Positions 32,703 through 41,906 of a stretch of DNA of 52,466 nucleotides are shown here, in pieces. Under the pieces are notes generated by a model that worked only from the letters and a program-made list of their open reading frames with translations, made no database searches and had not been told where the DNA came from. Within the stretch, counting starts at the first letter, position 1. Each line of letters opens with the position of its first letter. Source of the DNA: CAZJZH01 sp964550465 (lineage in GTDB: Bacteria > Patescibacteriota > Patescibacteriia > JACRDY01); assembly GCA_964550465.1 (NCBI GenBank), contig CAZJZH010000002.1:1-52466 (forward strand), given 5' to 3'. Both the position numbers and the translations under genes were made by a program.

Positions 32703-33923
32703 ATGCGTAAAATAATCCCATTTATTATTGTGATTGGTCTGATTGGCGCAACTATTTTTATTGTTGCTCAGCGGGGTCAGTCAGGGAATCGTCACACAGA
32801 GCAGGCGGTTGAGCAGCCGCCCACTACGCGGACAGAAGAGATCGTGATCACCGAGGGTGATACCTTTAGCACCCTGTTTGATGATACGACTGTTGGTGCC
32901 GGCACTGTCCAGCAGTGGATTACTGCTACAGCCGATATCTACGATGTAGCCAAGATCCGCCAAGGCCAGACAGTCACACTGGTCTACGATATTGCTACAG
33001 ATCAACTGCAGCAACTGGTTTATCCCATCAACACCGAAGAAGAACTGATTATCACCGCTCAAGTCACAACAGCTGAAGATGGAACTGCTCAGACAACCTG
33101 GGCTGCCGAGCGAGTGGCGATTGATTATGAGGTCAGAGTCAAAGAAGTTAGCGGCACCATTGACTCGTCACTGTACGTAGCAGCGCTAGCTCAAGGCATT
33201 GATGAGCGAGCGGTCATTGCTTTTGGTAATGTCTTTGAGTGGGAGATTGATTTTGCTTGGCAGGTACGACAGGGTGACCAGTTTACCTTTATCTATGAGG
33301 AGCGCTATCGTGATGGTCAATACATCATGCCCGGCGCGGTTATCGCTGGTAAGTTTGTTAATGCCGGCCAGTCGTACTACGCTTTTGGCTATACTGACGC
33401 CACAGGAGAGGCAGGGTATTATGATGAAGCGGGGGAGTCGATCGAAAAAGTGTTCCTCAAGGCGCCGCTCGCCTTTAAATATATTAGCTCAGGCTATACC
33501 ACCGGTCGGCGCTATGTGTCTGCCTTCAATGTGTCTACCGGTCACCGAGCCATTGACTACGCCGCAGCTACCGGCACGCCAGTGCGCAGTGTCGGTAATG
33601 GCACGGTGACATTTGCTGGCTGGAACGGCCCCTACGGCAATATGATCAGCGTGCGGCACAACAGCACCTACCAAACCAACTATGCCCACTTATCACGTAT
33701 CAATGTCCGTTATGGTCAACAGGTTAGTCAGAGTGATGTGATTGGCCTGGTTGGTTCAACTGGTTTTTCTACCGGGCCGCACCTGCACTATGAAATGGTC
33801 AAGAACGGCGTCAAAATTAATCCGCTGACTGAAGAGCTGCCGTCTAGTGAAGGGTTAGCAGCAGAGCAGGTCGATGATTATCTAGCATTTATCGCGCCAT
33901 TGAAAGAGCGGTTGGACCGCTAA
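32703..33923 (+). CDS. M23-family peptidoglycan endopeptidase
   Basis: 406 residues. An N-terminal membrane anchor (about 4-22) is followed by a LysM/OapA-like region (ITEGDTFSTLFDDTTVG, IRQGQTVTLVYD) and the M23 domain (about 270-375) with zinc ligands in GHRAIDYAA (His, Asp) and GPHLHYEM (second His). It cuts peptide cross-links during growth or division. The domain order matches MepM/YebA-like enzymes. Confidence 0.93.
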   Translation: MRKIIPFIIVIGLIGATIFIVAQRGQSGNRHTEQAVEQPPTTRTEEIVITEGDTFSTLFDDTTVGAGTVQQWITATADIYDVAKIRQGQTVTLVYDIATDQLQQLVYPINTEEELIITAQVTTAEDGTAQTTWAAERVAIDYEVRVKEVSGTIDSSLYVAALAQGIDERAVIAFGNVFEWEIDFAWQVRQGDQFTFIYEERYRDGQYIMPGAVIAGKFVNAGQSYYAFGYTDATGEAGYYDEAGESIEKVFLKAPLAFKYISSGYTTGRRYVSAFNVSTGHRAIDYAAATGTPVRSVGNGTVTFAGWNGPYGNMISVRHNSTYQTNYAHLSRINVRYGQQVSQSDVIGLVGSTGFSTGPHLHYEMVKNGVKINPLTEELPSSEGLAAEQVDDYLAFIAPLKERLDR

Positions 33924-33932
33924 TAAAAGAAA

Positions 33933-33962
33933 AGCCCCTCCCTGGAATCCAGAGAGGGGGGT
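33933..33962 (-). terminator. Terminator of the envelope-stress-like operon
   Basis: Stem CCCCTC...GAGGGG extended by CCTGG/CCAG. On the minus strand it is followed by CTTTTCTTTTATT, so it ends the 42470-33975 operon. Confidence 0.75.
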
Positions 33963-33974
33963 GTGATAAGGGAC

Positions 33975-35051
33975 CTATTCGAAGTATTTGGCGTAGAGGT
34001 GACCATACTGACCATCCTCTTGGATCTCGAGTAGTCCCTGGTTAATTTGTTCTCGCAACGCGTAGTTGCCTTGAGCCACCATCACGCCATAAGCTTGGCG
34101 GTCAAATACCGGGCCGGTCAAAGTGACCTCAGAATGACGTAGGGCATGGTCCAGTAGGGTTGGTTCATCGAAGACTACCGCGTCCACTTCTTTGTTGGTT
34201 AGAGCAGCGATAGCAGCGGTGATGGTGGGATATGTGACCCCGTTACCGCGATACGAAGCAATTGCCTCCACGCTGGTAGTGCCAGCTTTGGTGGCAACAC
34301 TTTTACCAACCAAGTCTTGTGGTCCAGTAATTTCATGACCATTGCCGAAGTCCATACTCGACATGCGGCCGATTAAAGCACCAAAGAGCAGAATGCCAGC
34401 GAACATCAGTACAACAGCAATGACCTTGCTGCGACCTTTTTTAGGAGCAATATCGCCATAGCCAACAGTACTGGCGGTAGTGATGGTAAAGTAGATGGCA
34501 ACGAAGATTCCGGGAATGTATTTATCGGGAATCGAAGCGTCGTGACCGATCTCTCCATACCAAATAAGGTGAGCGCCAACAATCACGAACAGGATAAACA
34601 TCCATAGCTCTGGCGCTACCAAGATAACCAGGAGCACGCTACTGAACTGGTTAAAGCTGTGGCGCAGAGAAAACTCGCTTTCTGAGCGCACCATGATGCG
34701 CAAGCCCGTATCCAGGTATGGCTGACTGAAATCAAACTGAGCTTCACGCTGAGCGTTGATGGTGATACCCGCCATAGCTACATCCGCTTGGCCACTGTTA
34801 AGTAGGTCAAACAGGTGAGTGAAGTGGTCCACTCGGACAAATTCATAGGGACCAATGGCACCGTTTTCATCAGCGATAGCCTCCCAGATGTCGATATCGA
34901 AGCCATGGGGCGTACCAGCCTTGTTGAACGCAACGCAGGGTTGATGTGGCGCGATGGCCACTCGCACCGGCTGTGGCGATTCAGCCGCTAGTACTGACGC
35001 AGCGCTCAATAGGAGTAGCGCTGTTACGAGTAACAAGATAGCGCGTTTCAT
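33975..35051 (-). CDS. GluR0-like ligand-gated potassium channel
   Basis: 358 residues. A signal peptide (1-23) is followed by lobe 1 of a type-3 solute-binding domain (VRVAIAPHQPCVAF, GFDIDIWEAIA). Then come TM1 (about 142-165), a pore loop with the K+ filter TVGYGD, TM2 (about 210-232) and lobe 2 (ITGPQDLVGKSVATKAGT...YGVMVAQGNYALREQINQ). This split SBP-channel order is that of prokaryotic glutamate-receptor channels. The amino-acid ligand is unknown. SD AGGAGGAAT precedes the ATG. Last gene of the operon, 12 nt after the SpeE-like gene. Confidence 0.92.
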   Translation of the reverse strand: MKRAILLLVTALLLLSAASVLAAESPQPVRVAIAPHQPCVAFNKAGTPHGFDIDIWEAIADENGAIGPYEFVRVDHFTHLFDLLNSGQADVAMAGITINAQREAQFDFSQPYLDTGLRIMVRSESEFSLRHSFNQFSSVLLVILVAPELWMFILFVIVGAHLIWYGEIGHDASIPDKYIPGIFVAIYFTITTASTVGYGDIAPKKGRSKVIAVVLMFAGILLFGALIGRMSSMDFGNGHEITGPQDLVGKSVATKAGTTSVEAIASYRGNGVTYPTITAAIAALTNKEVDAVVFDEPTLLDHALRHSEVTLTGPVFDRQAYGVMVAQGNYALREQINQGLLEIQEDGQYGHLYAKYFE

Positions 35052-35063
35052 GATTCCTCCTAG

Positions 35064-36746
35064 CTAGCCTTCTTGCCAGCTGTGGTTTAAGTAGATGTCG
35101 AGTAGTCGCGGCTGCATCAGGGTGTTTACCAGCACATCCGGACTGTCTAGCTCTCCGATACCAAAGACGCGAGCAGCCTGAAACTTTTGCGGTGTCAGGT
35201 AAGCTGTCTGCACGGTTAATGCATCAACAGCATCAGCTGCTTTAAGTTGGTCAGCGTGTCGACCGCCAATAATCCAACCCCAGTCCCCAAATGACGGAAT
35301 GTAGTCATGGTAGGGCAGAGTAGCAAACCCGGCAGCCTCGATGGTATCGCGGATGCACAGGAAAGCATACTTGGCGTGTAATGGCGAGGTTGATTGAATG
35401 GCAAATAGCCCATTCGGCGCCAGCACCCGCTTCAGCTTGAGGAAAAACTCCTTGCTGTACAGCTTGGCAAGCTCAACGGAGTTGGGGTCTGGTAGATCGA
35501 TGATGATGACATCATACAATGCAGCTCCAGTCTCGACGAATTTGTCAGCGTCAACGTGCAACACATGCACGTTGGCGATTGGTACGGCGGTGCTGGACGG
35601 CCTAGGGAATGATTGCCATTCTTGTTGGTAAATCCGCTCCACTTCGCCTGCAGTGACACCTTGGCCAGCGATTGTGGTGACCCGTGCATCCGCAAAAGCA
35701 TTGTGGTTCAGTTGGCGCATCACCTCGTGGGTTTGAGCAAACTGGACCATGGCTGGGTCAAGGTCAACCAACGTGATATCCGTGATGTTGGGGTATTTGA
35801 CCAGTTCCCGCACCGCTAGCCCATCACCACCGCCCAAGACCAACACTTTGCTGTGTCGGGGGGCCATGTGCATGACAGGGTGCACCAGTTGCTCATGGTA
35901 GCGAACCTCATCGCGACTACTGAACTGGACATTACCGTTGATGAACAGACGGTACTCTGTGGGTTTGCGGGTAGTGTCCCGCGTGAGCACTAGTTGCTGG
36001 AACTGAGTCGTTTGGTTCCATACGATAGGATCATCGTACAGTCGTTGCTGCAGATCCATTTCCCACTGCCGGTTTTGAGTAAAGCCGGTTGCCAGTGCCA
36101 GTAGAACTGTGGCTAGACTGGCAGCTGTGAAGACGATTTGTCGCCGAGACTGTTTGTTCCAGAAGTACAGTCCAGTAATGATAGCGATCAGTAGGTTGAT
36201 GCCAGCAATAATGAAGCTGCTTTCTGGTAGGGGGAATGTCCGCAAGAAGTAGAAGCTGTAGGCGATAGCACCACAGAATCCACCAATGTAGTCCAAACCA
36301 AAGGTCCAGCCTACGTTTTTCTTCAGCGCTGGCGTGTACTCTTCGTTGATACGCATTACCAGGGGAATCTCAAAGCCGATCAAAAAGCCGATACTAGCGA
36401 TGAGACCGTAGTGAATCAAGGCGAATGAGTGTTCCAACGTGCCGTAGGCTGCATAGGTAGCGATGGGGGCAAAGCCACCAATGATAGCCAGCAACGTTTC
36501 GACGGCAATGAATTTGGTGACCAGTCCTTCATTTGACAGTTTAGTCTGGACTAGTCCACCAACGCCCATCATGAGCATCATTAGCCCCAGGACGATTGAC
36601 CACTGCTCAGCTGAGTTGCCGAGGGTATAACTGGATACAGTTGCGAGAATAGACTCAAACACCAATCCAGAGAATCCAGTGGCAAACATCGATAGCAGTA
36701 GCAGGGCGGTCCCCATGTGTATTGCCGGTAGCCATTTCTTCATCAC
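35064..36746 (-). CDS. Membrane-fused spermidine synthase-like protein
   Basis: 560 residues. About seven N-terminal membrane helices (to about residue 215) are followed by a SpeE-like domain: VLVLGGGDGLAVRELVKYP (AdoMet-type site), LVDLDPAMVQFA, YDVIIIDLPDPNSVELAKLYSKEFF. Such fusions are widespread in DUF350/PspA-linked operons; aminopropyl transfer is likely but not proven for the membrane form. SD AAGGAGGTATGTG lies before the ATG. A structured 159-nt spacer separates it from the DUF350 gene. Confidence 0.9.
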   Translation of the reverse strand: MMKKWLPAIHMGTALLLLSMFATGFSGLVFESILATVSSYTLGNSAEQWSIVLGLMMLMMGVGGLVQTKLSNEGLVTKFIAVETLLAIIGGFAPIATYAAYGTLEHSFALIHYGLIASIGFLIGFEIPLVMRINEEYTPALKKNVGWTFGLDYIGGFCGAIAYSFYFLRTFPLPESSFIIAGINLLIAIITGLYFWNKQSRRQIVFTAASLATVLLALATGFTQNRQWEMDLQQRLYDDPIVWNQTTQFQQLVLTRDTTRKPTEYRLFINGNVQFSSRDEVRYHEQLVHPVMHMAPRHSKVLVLGGGDGLAVRELVKYPNITDITLVDLDPAMVQFAQTHEVMRQLNHNAFADARVTTIAGQGVTAGEVERIYQQEWQSFPRPSSTAVPIANVHVLHVDADKFVETGAALYDVIIIDLPDPNSVELAKLYSKEFFLKLKRVLAPNGLFAIQSTSPLHAKYAFLCIRDTIEAAGFATLPYHDYIPSFGDWGWIIGGRHADQLKAADAVDALTVQTAYLTPQKFQAARVFGIGELDSPDVLVNTLMQPRLLDIYLNHSWQEG

Positions 36747-36905
36747 ATACCTCCTTCTGTAGTGATAGACGTGATTTCGGTTTTAGTTCTCAATGTGCGG
36801 CGTGTGAGTCACGCTTCTTCTAGTGGCAACAGGTGGGTTGTCATCAGGAGAAGCGTCCCCGTCCCGCAACACTGCGGGACGGGGTATGTGTCAGAATGAA
36901 TAGAA
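36747..36905 (-). other. Structured intercistronic spacer
   Basis: On the minus strand a 12-bp hairpin (CCCCGUCCCGCA / UGCGGGACGGGG, about 36879-36852) is followed by an 8-bp stem ACGCUUCU/AGAAGCGU. The latter encloses an asymmetric internal loop and an inner CAAC/GUUG stem (about 36851-36804). No T-run follows, so it is not a simple terminator. It may set mRNA processing or SpeE dosage. Confidence 0.55.
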
Positions 36906-37745
36906 TTACAGGGCAGACGAGACCACCACCGCCATGGCGATGACGATACTGCCCGCCAGGGTCAGTGCAGCCGTATTGCCGGCCGCTGCTTGGTCGTCCA
37001 CCTTGGCATTCGGCAGAAAGAGCCAGTTGCTGATCAGGGTGGCAACGACCAGCACCACCATACTCACTGCCGTATGCAGAGTGAAGCTGACGATGTCGTT
37101 CTGCCAACCGGTGAACGGTCCAGCCACGCTGGCACGCAAGATGATACCCAGCGACACCAGCATGCTGGCAAAGCCGACACCGGCCGCCACGTTGCCCTGC
37201 TCGATTTCCTTAGTCACGTTGAATTTCGTCAGTGCGTGTTCGTAGAGCAGGAACATCAGAAACAGCGCGGCCTGCCCCAGGGCAAAGAAGACCAGTACCG
37301 ACAGCCAGCCACCACCCGCACCAGTGCAGGCGCCGTTGACAACAAAGCCAGTAGCCACCAGACTCCCTGCCTCAGCAAAGCCAACAGCGACATTGTTCTT
37401 GCTGATTGCGGCATCATTGTCAATGCCAGCCAAGAAGGCCAGATCATTGATACGATGTGCCAACAGAATGCCGGCAGGGATGATAACGATGGTCAGCATG
37501 GTATTGATCGCCGTGTCCGTACCGCCACCTTTGAGCATGCCGGCGTAAGCGATGAGCAGACCCAGATACAGGCCGGCCCGGCGGATGCCGACAGCCAGGT
37601 TGCTGTCGTTGACCGCAGCGTCATCGTCCAGATTGCTCGTGCGAACGTCGTCGATTTTTTTGACGACGAAAGCCATCAGCAGAGCCAACAAGACCCACGG
37701 TAGGCTGCTGACATACGGGCTCAACTGTTGAATCACGAATTCCAT
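36906..37745 (-). CDS. DUF350 family membrane protein (duplicated domain)
   Basis: 279 residues, about eight membrane helices arranged as two DUF350 repeats (repeat 1 around NLAVGIRRAGLYLGLLIAY, repeat 2 around NVAVGFAEAGSLVATGFVV, and again GNVAAGVGFASMLVSLGII). E. coli YjfL is the best-known relative. Function is unknown; the family travels with SpeE, PspA and DUF4178 genes. SD CGGAGGAAT. The stop is followed by the structured spacer before the SpeE-like gene. Confidence 0.88.
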   Translation of the reverse strand: MEFVIQQLSPYVSSLPWVLLALLMAFVVKKIDDVRTSNLDDDAAVNDSNLAVGIRRAGLYLGLLIAYAGMLKGGGTDTAINTMLTIVIIPAGILLAHRINDLAFLAGIDNDAAISKNNVAVGFAEAGSLVATGFVVNGACTGAGGGWLSVLVFFALGQAALFLMFLLYEHALTKFNVTKEIEQGNVAAGVGFASMLVSLGIILRASVAGPFTGWQNDIVSFTLHTAVSMVVLVVATLISNWLFLPNAKVDDQAAAGNTAALTLAGSIVIAMAVVVSSAL

Positions 37746-37805
37746 TGTGTATTCCTCCGTTTGGAATGTATTGTTGTTGGATGTTGAGTATTGGTTCAGC
37801 GGTGG

Positions 37806-39440
37806 TTATTTACCACCACCACCAGGACCACCGCCACGACCTTTCGGTCCAGCGCCGCGAACAGATCCGGGGGCAGACTTACCGCCAGCGTTTGCTGATC
37901 GAGCTTTGTATTCGCCCGATTTAGCCCACGTACGGTTTGCATACTGCTTCTGCGTTTGCGAGCTGTAGGTGCCATACGAACGGCGTCCGTCGTAAGAACT
38001 GTAGTACCCACCGCGATTGCGGTAGTTGCCATGCCAGTCGTCGTAATCCGACCGGTAGTACCGATCGTTACCGAGTAAGGCATTGATGAACATGTACTGT
38101 CCGTAAAACTCCCAGAAGCTGGTGCCGTCAGAGCCTTGTCGCCACTGGCCATATTCGGGGTTACCAACCATGGCCATGTTGGGCGGTGTTGGTGACGTCA
38201 CTTTGTCTTCTTCGTACATGCCGATGGGTTTGGAAACGATATCCATCCCCATGGCTTGCTCGTACTTGTCGAACTCAGCTTCACTGACTTCTTTCCAGCC
38301 AGTTTCTTCCTGGTTGTTGACGCCGGTGATGATCAGATACTTATGGTAGTACCGTGCCTTCGTGCCGTCGGCTACCCAATACTCCGCTTCATCATCACCA
38401 CGGGGCATTGATTCGGCGTGGTTGATTTTCAGCTTTTGCCACTGGTCTGTATGGACCTTAAGCACGAAATCGGTACCCCAGCCAATGCCGTAGGTAGCGA
38501 TAGGCTCGTCTGGCCAGTCAGCAAAGTATTCGTACGTACTCTCGTCGACCGGCTTCGCTTTGTAGAGGTGTGTGTGCTCAGTAGGCCAATCTGCGTAATC
38601 ATCCCAGCTGGTGCGGCCAACCTGCACCTGATACTCCACTTTCATGTCAATCAGGCGCTTGGTATAGCTAGTGCTCAGTTGACTGATTCTGTCGGTTAGC
38701 TTGGCAGCTTGAGCCTTCAGTTGATCAGTTTGCTGCTCCACCTGTTCGGCCTGGCGGGCAATCAACAGATAATCCGGCGCCTTCTTCTCAGCTTCAGCTG
38801 TGACCACCGCGGCTGCCGCTGCTACTTGTTCGTGGATGCCTTGTAGGGCACCCAATCGACCTTGTAGGTCATCTTGCTTATTCGGGTAGCGCTGCTGGGC
38901 AGTGCTGACCGTTTGCGAGATAGTACCTAGGGTCGTTGTAGCTTGTTGGTGAAAGCCAGTGGTGTTTTTGACAGTCATCGGCAAAGACTGCTTAGCCTGA
39001 CGCATTTTCTGTGCTTGCAGGTTCGGATACTTGGCCGCATCAGTAGCCTCTTGAATAGCCGACTTGATTCGTCGTAATTCGTTAGAGACCTTTTTGGCAC
39101 GTTCAAGCTTATTCCGAGCACCCTTTCGAGCTGCCGGCAGGTCCTGCTCAAACAGCTTCTGGGCGCGATTCAGAGCCGCGGTAGCAGCCGCGTACTTGCC
39201 ATCCCAGCCTTCCTTGTCAGCGTAAGCCTGTAGACTGGCAAAGTCTGGAGAGGCTTTGAGCTGCTTGTACTTGGCTTCTTCGTCAGCGATGGTTTTTTTC
39301 GCCGCGGCCAATTGAACGGGCATCTGCTTGATGTCCTCTTTGGTCTTCGGCGGTAGGCCATCACCACATCCGGTGACGATGCTGACCGTCAGCAGACTGA
39401 CGATTAGCACTGCCAGTAGGGCAATTGGTCGTTGTCTCAT
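37806..39440 (-). CDS. Coiled-coil lipoprotein with Gly/Arg/Tyr-rich tail
   Basis: 544 residues. Signal peptide with lipobox SIVTGCGDG (Cys near residue 25). Long helical region (30-270) with PspA-like heptads. A globular part (about 275-420) contains DWPTEHTHLYKAKPVDEST and DWPDEPIATYGIGWG. The C-terminus is low complexity (NRGGYYSSYDGRRSYG, then GPKGRGGGPGGGGK). It could stand in for PspA at the outer face of the membrane, an inference. SD AAGGAGGAAGTCG before the ATG. Confidence 0.75.
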   Translation of the reverse strand: MRQRPIALLAVLIVSLLTVSIVTGCGDGLPPKTKEDIKQMPVQLAAAKKTIADEEAKYKQLKASPDFASLQAYADKEGWDGKYAAATAALNRAQKLFEQDLPAARKGARNKLERAKKVSNELRRIKSAIQEATDAAKYPNLQAQKMRQAKQSLPMTVKNTTGFHQQATTTLGTISQTVSTAQQRYPNKQDDLQGRLGALQGIHEQVAAAAAVVTAEAEKKAPDYLLIARQAEQVEQQTDQLKAQAAKLTDRISQLSTSYTKRLIDMKVEYQVQVGRTSWDDYADWPTEHTHLYKAKPVDESTYEYFADWPDEPIATYGIGWGTDFVLKVHTDQWQKLKINHAESMPRGDDEAEYWVADGTKARYYHKYLIITGVNNQEETGWKEVSEAEFDKYEQAMGMDIVSKPIGMYEEDKVTSPTPPNMAMVGNPEYGQWRQGSDGTSFWEFYGQYMFINALLGNDRYYRSDYDDWHGNYRNRGGYYSSYDGRRSYGTYSSQTQKQYANRTWAKSGEYKARSANAGGKSAPGSVRGAGPKGRGGGPGGGGK

Positions 39441-39451
39441 CGACTTCCTCC

Positions 39452-40036
39452 TTATTGGTTGATGAGCTGCAGTGTTGTATCTGTATGCACGACTACGTTC
39501 TCGTTGGGGTAGACATGCAGTGTCTCCACGAGCACAGCGGTGTCAGCGGGACTCCACTGCAGCCATACGGCAGTCAGTGGATCAACTGGCCAATTGTCAG
39601 GATTGGGGAAGTTGTACGCTATACCGATAGCATGTTCAACCTCTTGAGCCTGAGCAATTTTAGTTTGTACCGCTGTGATGCAATCAGATCCATCAGTATC
39701 CAGTGCCATTTTGCGAATGGTGTTGCGGTACTGATGACCAGATGGCGATAGCGTCAACGTCACCGACCCTTCAGTCGCTTCCCGTAGTGCACAATGGAGC
39801 AGTCGATTTGACTGCGTCACAATTGAGGTGCAGGCGAACAGTTCGTACAAGACAAATTGTTCCCCATGAATACCCCAGAAGTGACTGCCTCCAATGATGG
39901 CTGCGGAAAGAGAGAAGGGAGGGACGCGACACGTAGCAGAGCCAATGATATGCAGCGCGCTCTGGTCGAGTGGGCTGCTCCAGAGACTGAGCTGTAAAGC
40001 ATCAGCACTCTGGTCTTCAAAGGCAATGGCCTTCAT
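39452..40036 (-). CDS. Hypothetical protein, possibly DUF2617-like
   Basis: 194 residues, no membrane segment. The segments GGSHFWGIHGEQFVLYELFAC and AVLVETLHVYPNENVVVHTDT recall the DUF2617 proteins found beside DUF4178/DUF350/SpeE genes in actinobacteria, but the match is by eye only. SD GGGAGGACGCG. It lies between DUF4178 and the lipoprotein gene with 17 and 11 nt spacers. Confidence 0.6.
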   Translation of the reverse strand: MKAIAFEDQSADALQLSLWSSPLDQSALHIIGSATCRVPPFSLSAAIIGGSHFWGIHGEQFVLYELFACTSIVTQSNRLLHCALREATEGSVTLTLSPSGHQYRNTIRKMALDTDGSDCITAVQTKIAQAQEVEHAIGIAYNFPNPDNWPVDPLTAVWLQWSPADTAVLVETLHVYPNENVVVHTDTTLQLINQ

Positions 40037-40053
40037 CGCGTCCTCCCGGGTGG

Positions 40054-40662
40054 TTAGTTGGTAGTATCGCTGCTGGTACCAGGGTGGAGGATTTCCACCC
40101 CAGTGAGCGGCAGTGCGCGGCCGATGGAGATCTCCTGTTTGGATCCCCAGACTTCAACTGACAGCGAATGCTGTTCGTCTTCGGTCTTGAAATTGTACAG
40201 GTAGAAAGTCTCGCCATCGTCACCGTCGTCTTTGAAGAAGGTGAGCTCCTCGTCGTCGTCGTACCAGAAAGTGTGTCCTTCGGTCGTGACAAAGATATCG
40301 TTACCGTCCGCATCGTCATCCAGTTCGTCGATTTGAGCGATGGCATCGCTCAAGCCACCGATAGCCCGACGGTTGCGGGAGAATTTCTGACCAAACAGCA
40401 GAGTGACTTCGTCATCTTCTTCGATTTCCAAGAAGTAGACGGCGCCAGTGGTGACATCTTCGAGCATCAGCTCAAACCATTCGGTGTGTTCGTCATCGCG
40501 GTAGCGATGCCGATTGGTCACCGATAAGGTCATGCCATCAATGCGCAACACTCCACCGGGGCGTACCTGCTGGATACCCAGCGTGGCGCGCTCAGCCGAG
40601 GGGAGTGGTTGGGGTAGCTGGCGGATGACCGCCAAACGTTGATGTGCTTCCGTCGTTTGCAT
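40054..40662 (-). CDS. DUF4178 domain protein
   Basis: 202 residues. Beta-rich DUF4178 pattern: LRIDGMTLSVTNRHRYRDDEHTEWFELML, VYFLEIEEDDEVTLLFG, TFWYDDDEELTFFKDDG, ETFYLYNFKTEDEQHSLSVEVWG. The family is a regular member of PspA/DUF350/SpeE operons; its biochemical role is unknown. It is very acidic in the middle. Its start overlaps the TelA stop by 1 nt; SD AGGAGAAAG lies inside telA. Confidence 0.85.
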   Translation of the reverse strand: MQTTEAHQRLAVIRQLPQPLPSAERATLGIQQVRPGGVLRIDGMTLSVTNRHRYRDDEHTEWFELMLEDVTTGAVYFLEIEEDDEVTLLFGQKFSRNRRAIGGLSDAIAQIDELDDDADGNDIFVTTEGHTFWYDDDEELTFFKDDGDDGETFYLYNFKTEDEQHSLSVEVWGSKQEISIGRALPLTGVEILHPGTSSDTTN

Positions 40663-41870
40663 TATTCGCTTTCTCCTTCCGTAGCCCCGTCAGTTAACCG
40701 GGCTGGTTCCGATGTTCCAGCGATTTGCTTCGCTGCCTCATACTTGGTAACACGATCATCCAGATCACGCGTCATGCGCTGCAATTTCGGCAAATCTGCT
40801 TTGGCGCGTTGTAGTGTCGTGGCGCGACTGGCGTCGATTTGGTCCATAGTAGCAACCAGATCATTGTAAGCGGTAGTGACTTTCTCGATAGCTAGGACAG
40901 GGTTGCCCTGCATTTCGTGAATTTGAGCGCTTTGATCTTTGAGATTGGCTGCATTTTGAACCAGGATGTCTTCAGCCATTTGTTGCGTAGCTCGCACCTG
41001 CCCCATGACTTGCTTCTGACGATGCAGGGCTACGGTGATCATCAGGCCTACAGACAACACCGGCTTAACCACAGTCAGCGTCCGATCAGCATTGCTGTGG
41101 AGCTCCATATTGTTGTCGATCAAGATCTGCGTGCTTGTTAGTGCTTGCAGAAATACTTGGTCCATAGTTGCTAGATCTCGTACTCGCTGCATGATCAACG
41201 CCAGTCCTTGCTGATGTGCACTGCGCTCATTCGGATCGGTGATATCGGGAAGACGACGCTCGATTTCGGCCGCTGCCAGCTGACCCATATAGCCAGCTTC
41301 TTGCACCTCTTGTTGATATTTCACAATTTTCTCTTGCAACAACTGCAATTGAACTTTGTCATCCAAAAGCGCATCCATACCCTGGCTGACGGCTACTTCA
41401 ATCATCTCAATTTCTTCGGAGACTGTATTGAAGCGACCCCTTAAACGACCGAGCACTTTTTTGATTTTCGGTTGAATGCCGAAAATACTAAGAACCACTT
41501 CGATCGCTCCTTGAGGTTTTTTTGCCTCGTGAGGATTGATCAACTGCAGTTTTTCTCGGAGCGCTTGAAGTTGCTGCGGTACGCCCGAGCTGTCTTCGTC
41601 ATTGAGCAGGGTTGCCATGCGGGTATCCAGCAACTTCAAGTCGTGAGCAGCATTCTTTTGGTTGGCAGCACCTAATTGGCGAAAATGGTGGAAGTCAGTC
41701 ACGACACCATGAGCTTGGTCCACCTGGGATTTAGCTTGTTGTAATAGTGCCGTTTGTCGATCCGTATCATCCAGTAGATGCTTCGGTACTTGCGGGACAA
41801 TTTCTTGCATTGCAGTTGTCCCTCCAGCGGTGTCAGTGGTCACGCTTTGCACATCTTGATCTTGGTCCAT
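40662..41870 (-). CDS. Toxic anion resistance protein TelA family
   Basis: 402 residues, helical. TelA/KlaA features: LQLLQEKIVKYQQEVQEAGYMGQLAA, MQRVRDLATMDQVFLQALTSTQILIDNN, VLSVGLMITVALHRQKQV. The family is linked to tellurite resistance and envelope stress. SD AAAAGGAGTG. Second gene of the operon, next to a TM protein that may be its XpaC-like partner. Confidence 0.9.
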   Translation of the reverse strand: MDQDQDVQSVTTDTAGGTTAMQEIVPQVPKHLLDDTDRQTALLQQAKSQVDQAHGVVTDFHHFRQLGAANQKNAAHDLKLLDTRMATLLNDEDSSGVPQQLQALREKLQLINPHEAKKPQGAIEVVLSIFGIQPKIKKVLGRLRGRFNTVSEEIEMIEVAVSQGMDALLDDKVQLQLLQEKIVKYQQEVQEAGYMGQLAAAEIERRLPDITDPNERSAHQQGLALIMQRVRDLATMDQVFLQALTSTQILIDNNMELHSNADRTLTVVKPVLSVGLMITVALHRQKQVMGQVRATQQMAEDILVQNAANLKDQSAQIHEMQGNPVLAIEKVTTAYNDLVATMDQIDASRATTLQRAKADLPKLQRMTRDLDDRVTKYEAAKQIAGTSEPARLTDGATEGESE

Positions 41871-41906
41871 CGTTACACTCCTTTTGGTCGTTAGGTGACT
41901 CAGGGT

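Noticed and set aside
36804..36860. CCUGAUGA with flanking stems in the DUF350-SpeE spacer as a second hammerhead ribozyme
   Set aside because: The stem after CUGAUGA (CAAC/GUUG) is not followed by GAA, and there is no stem I with a cleavage triplet; the flanking strands simply pair with each other.
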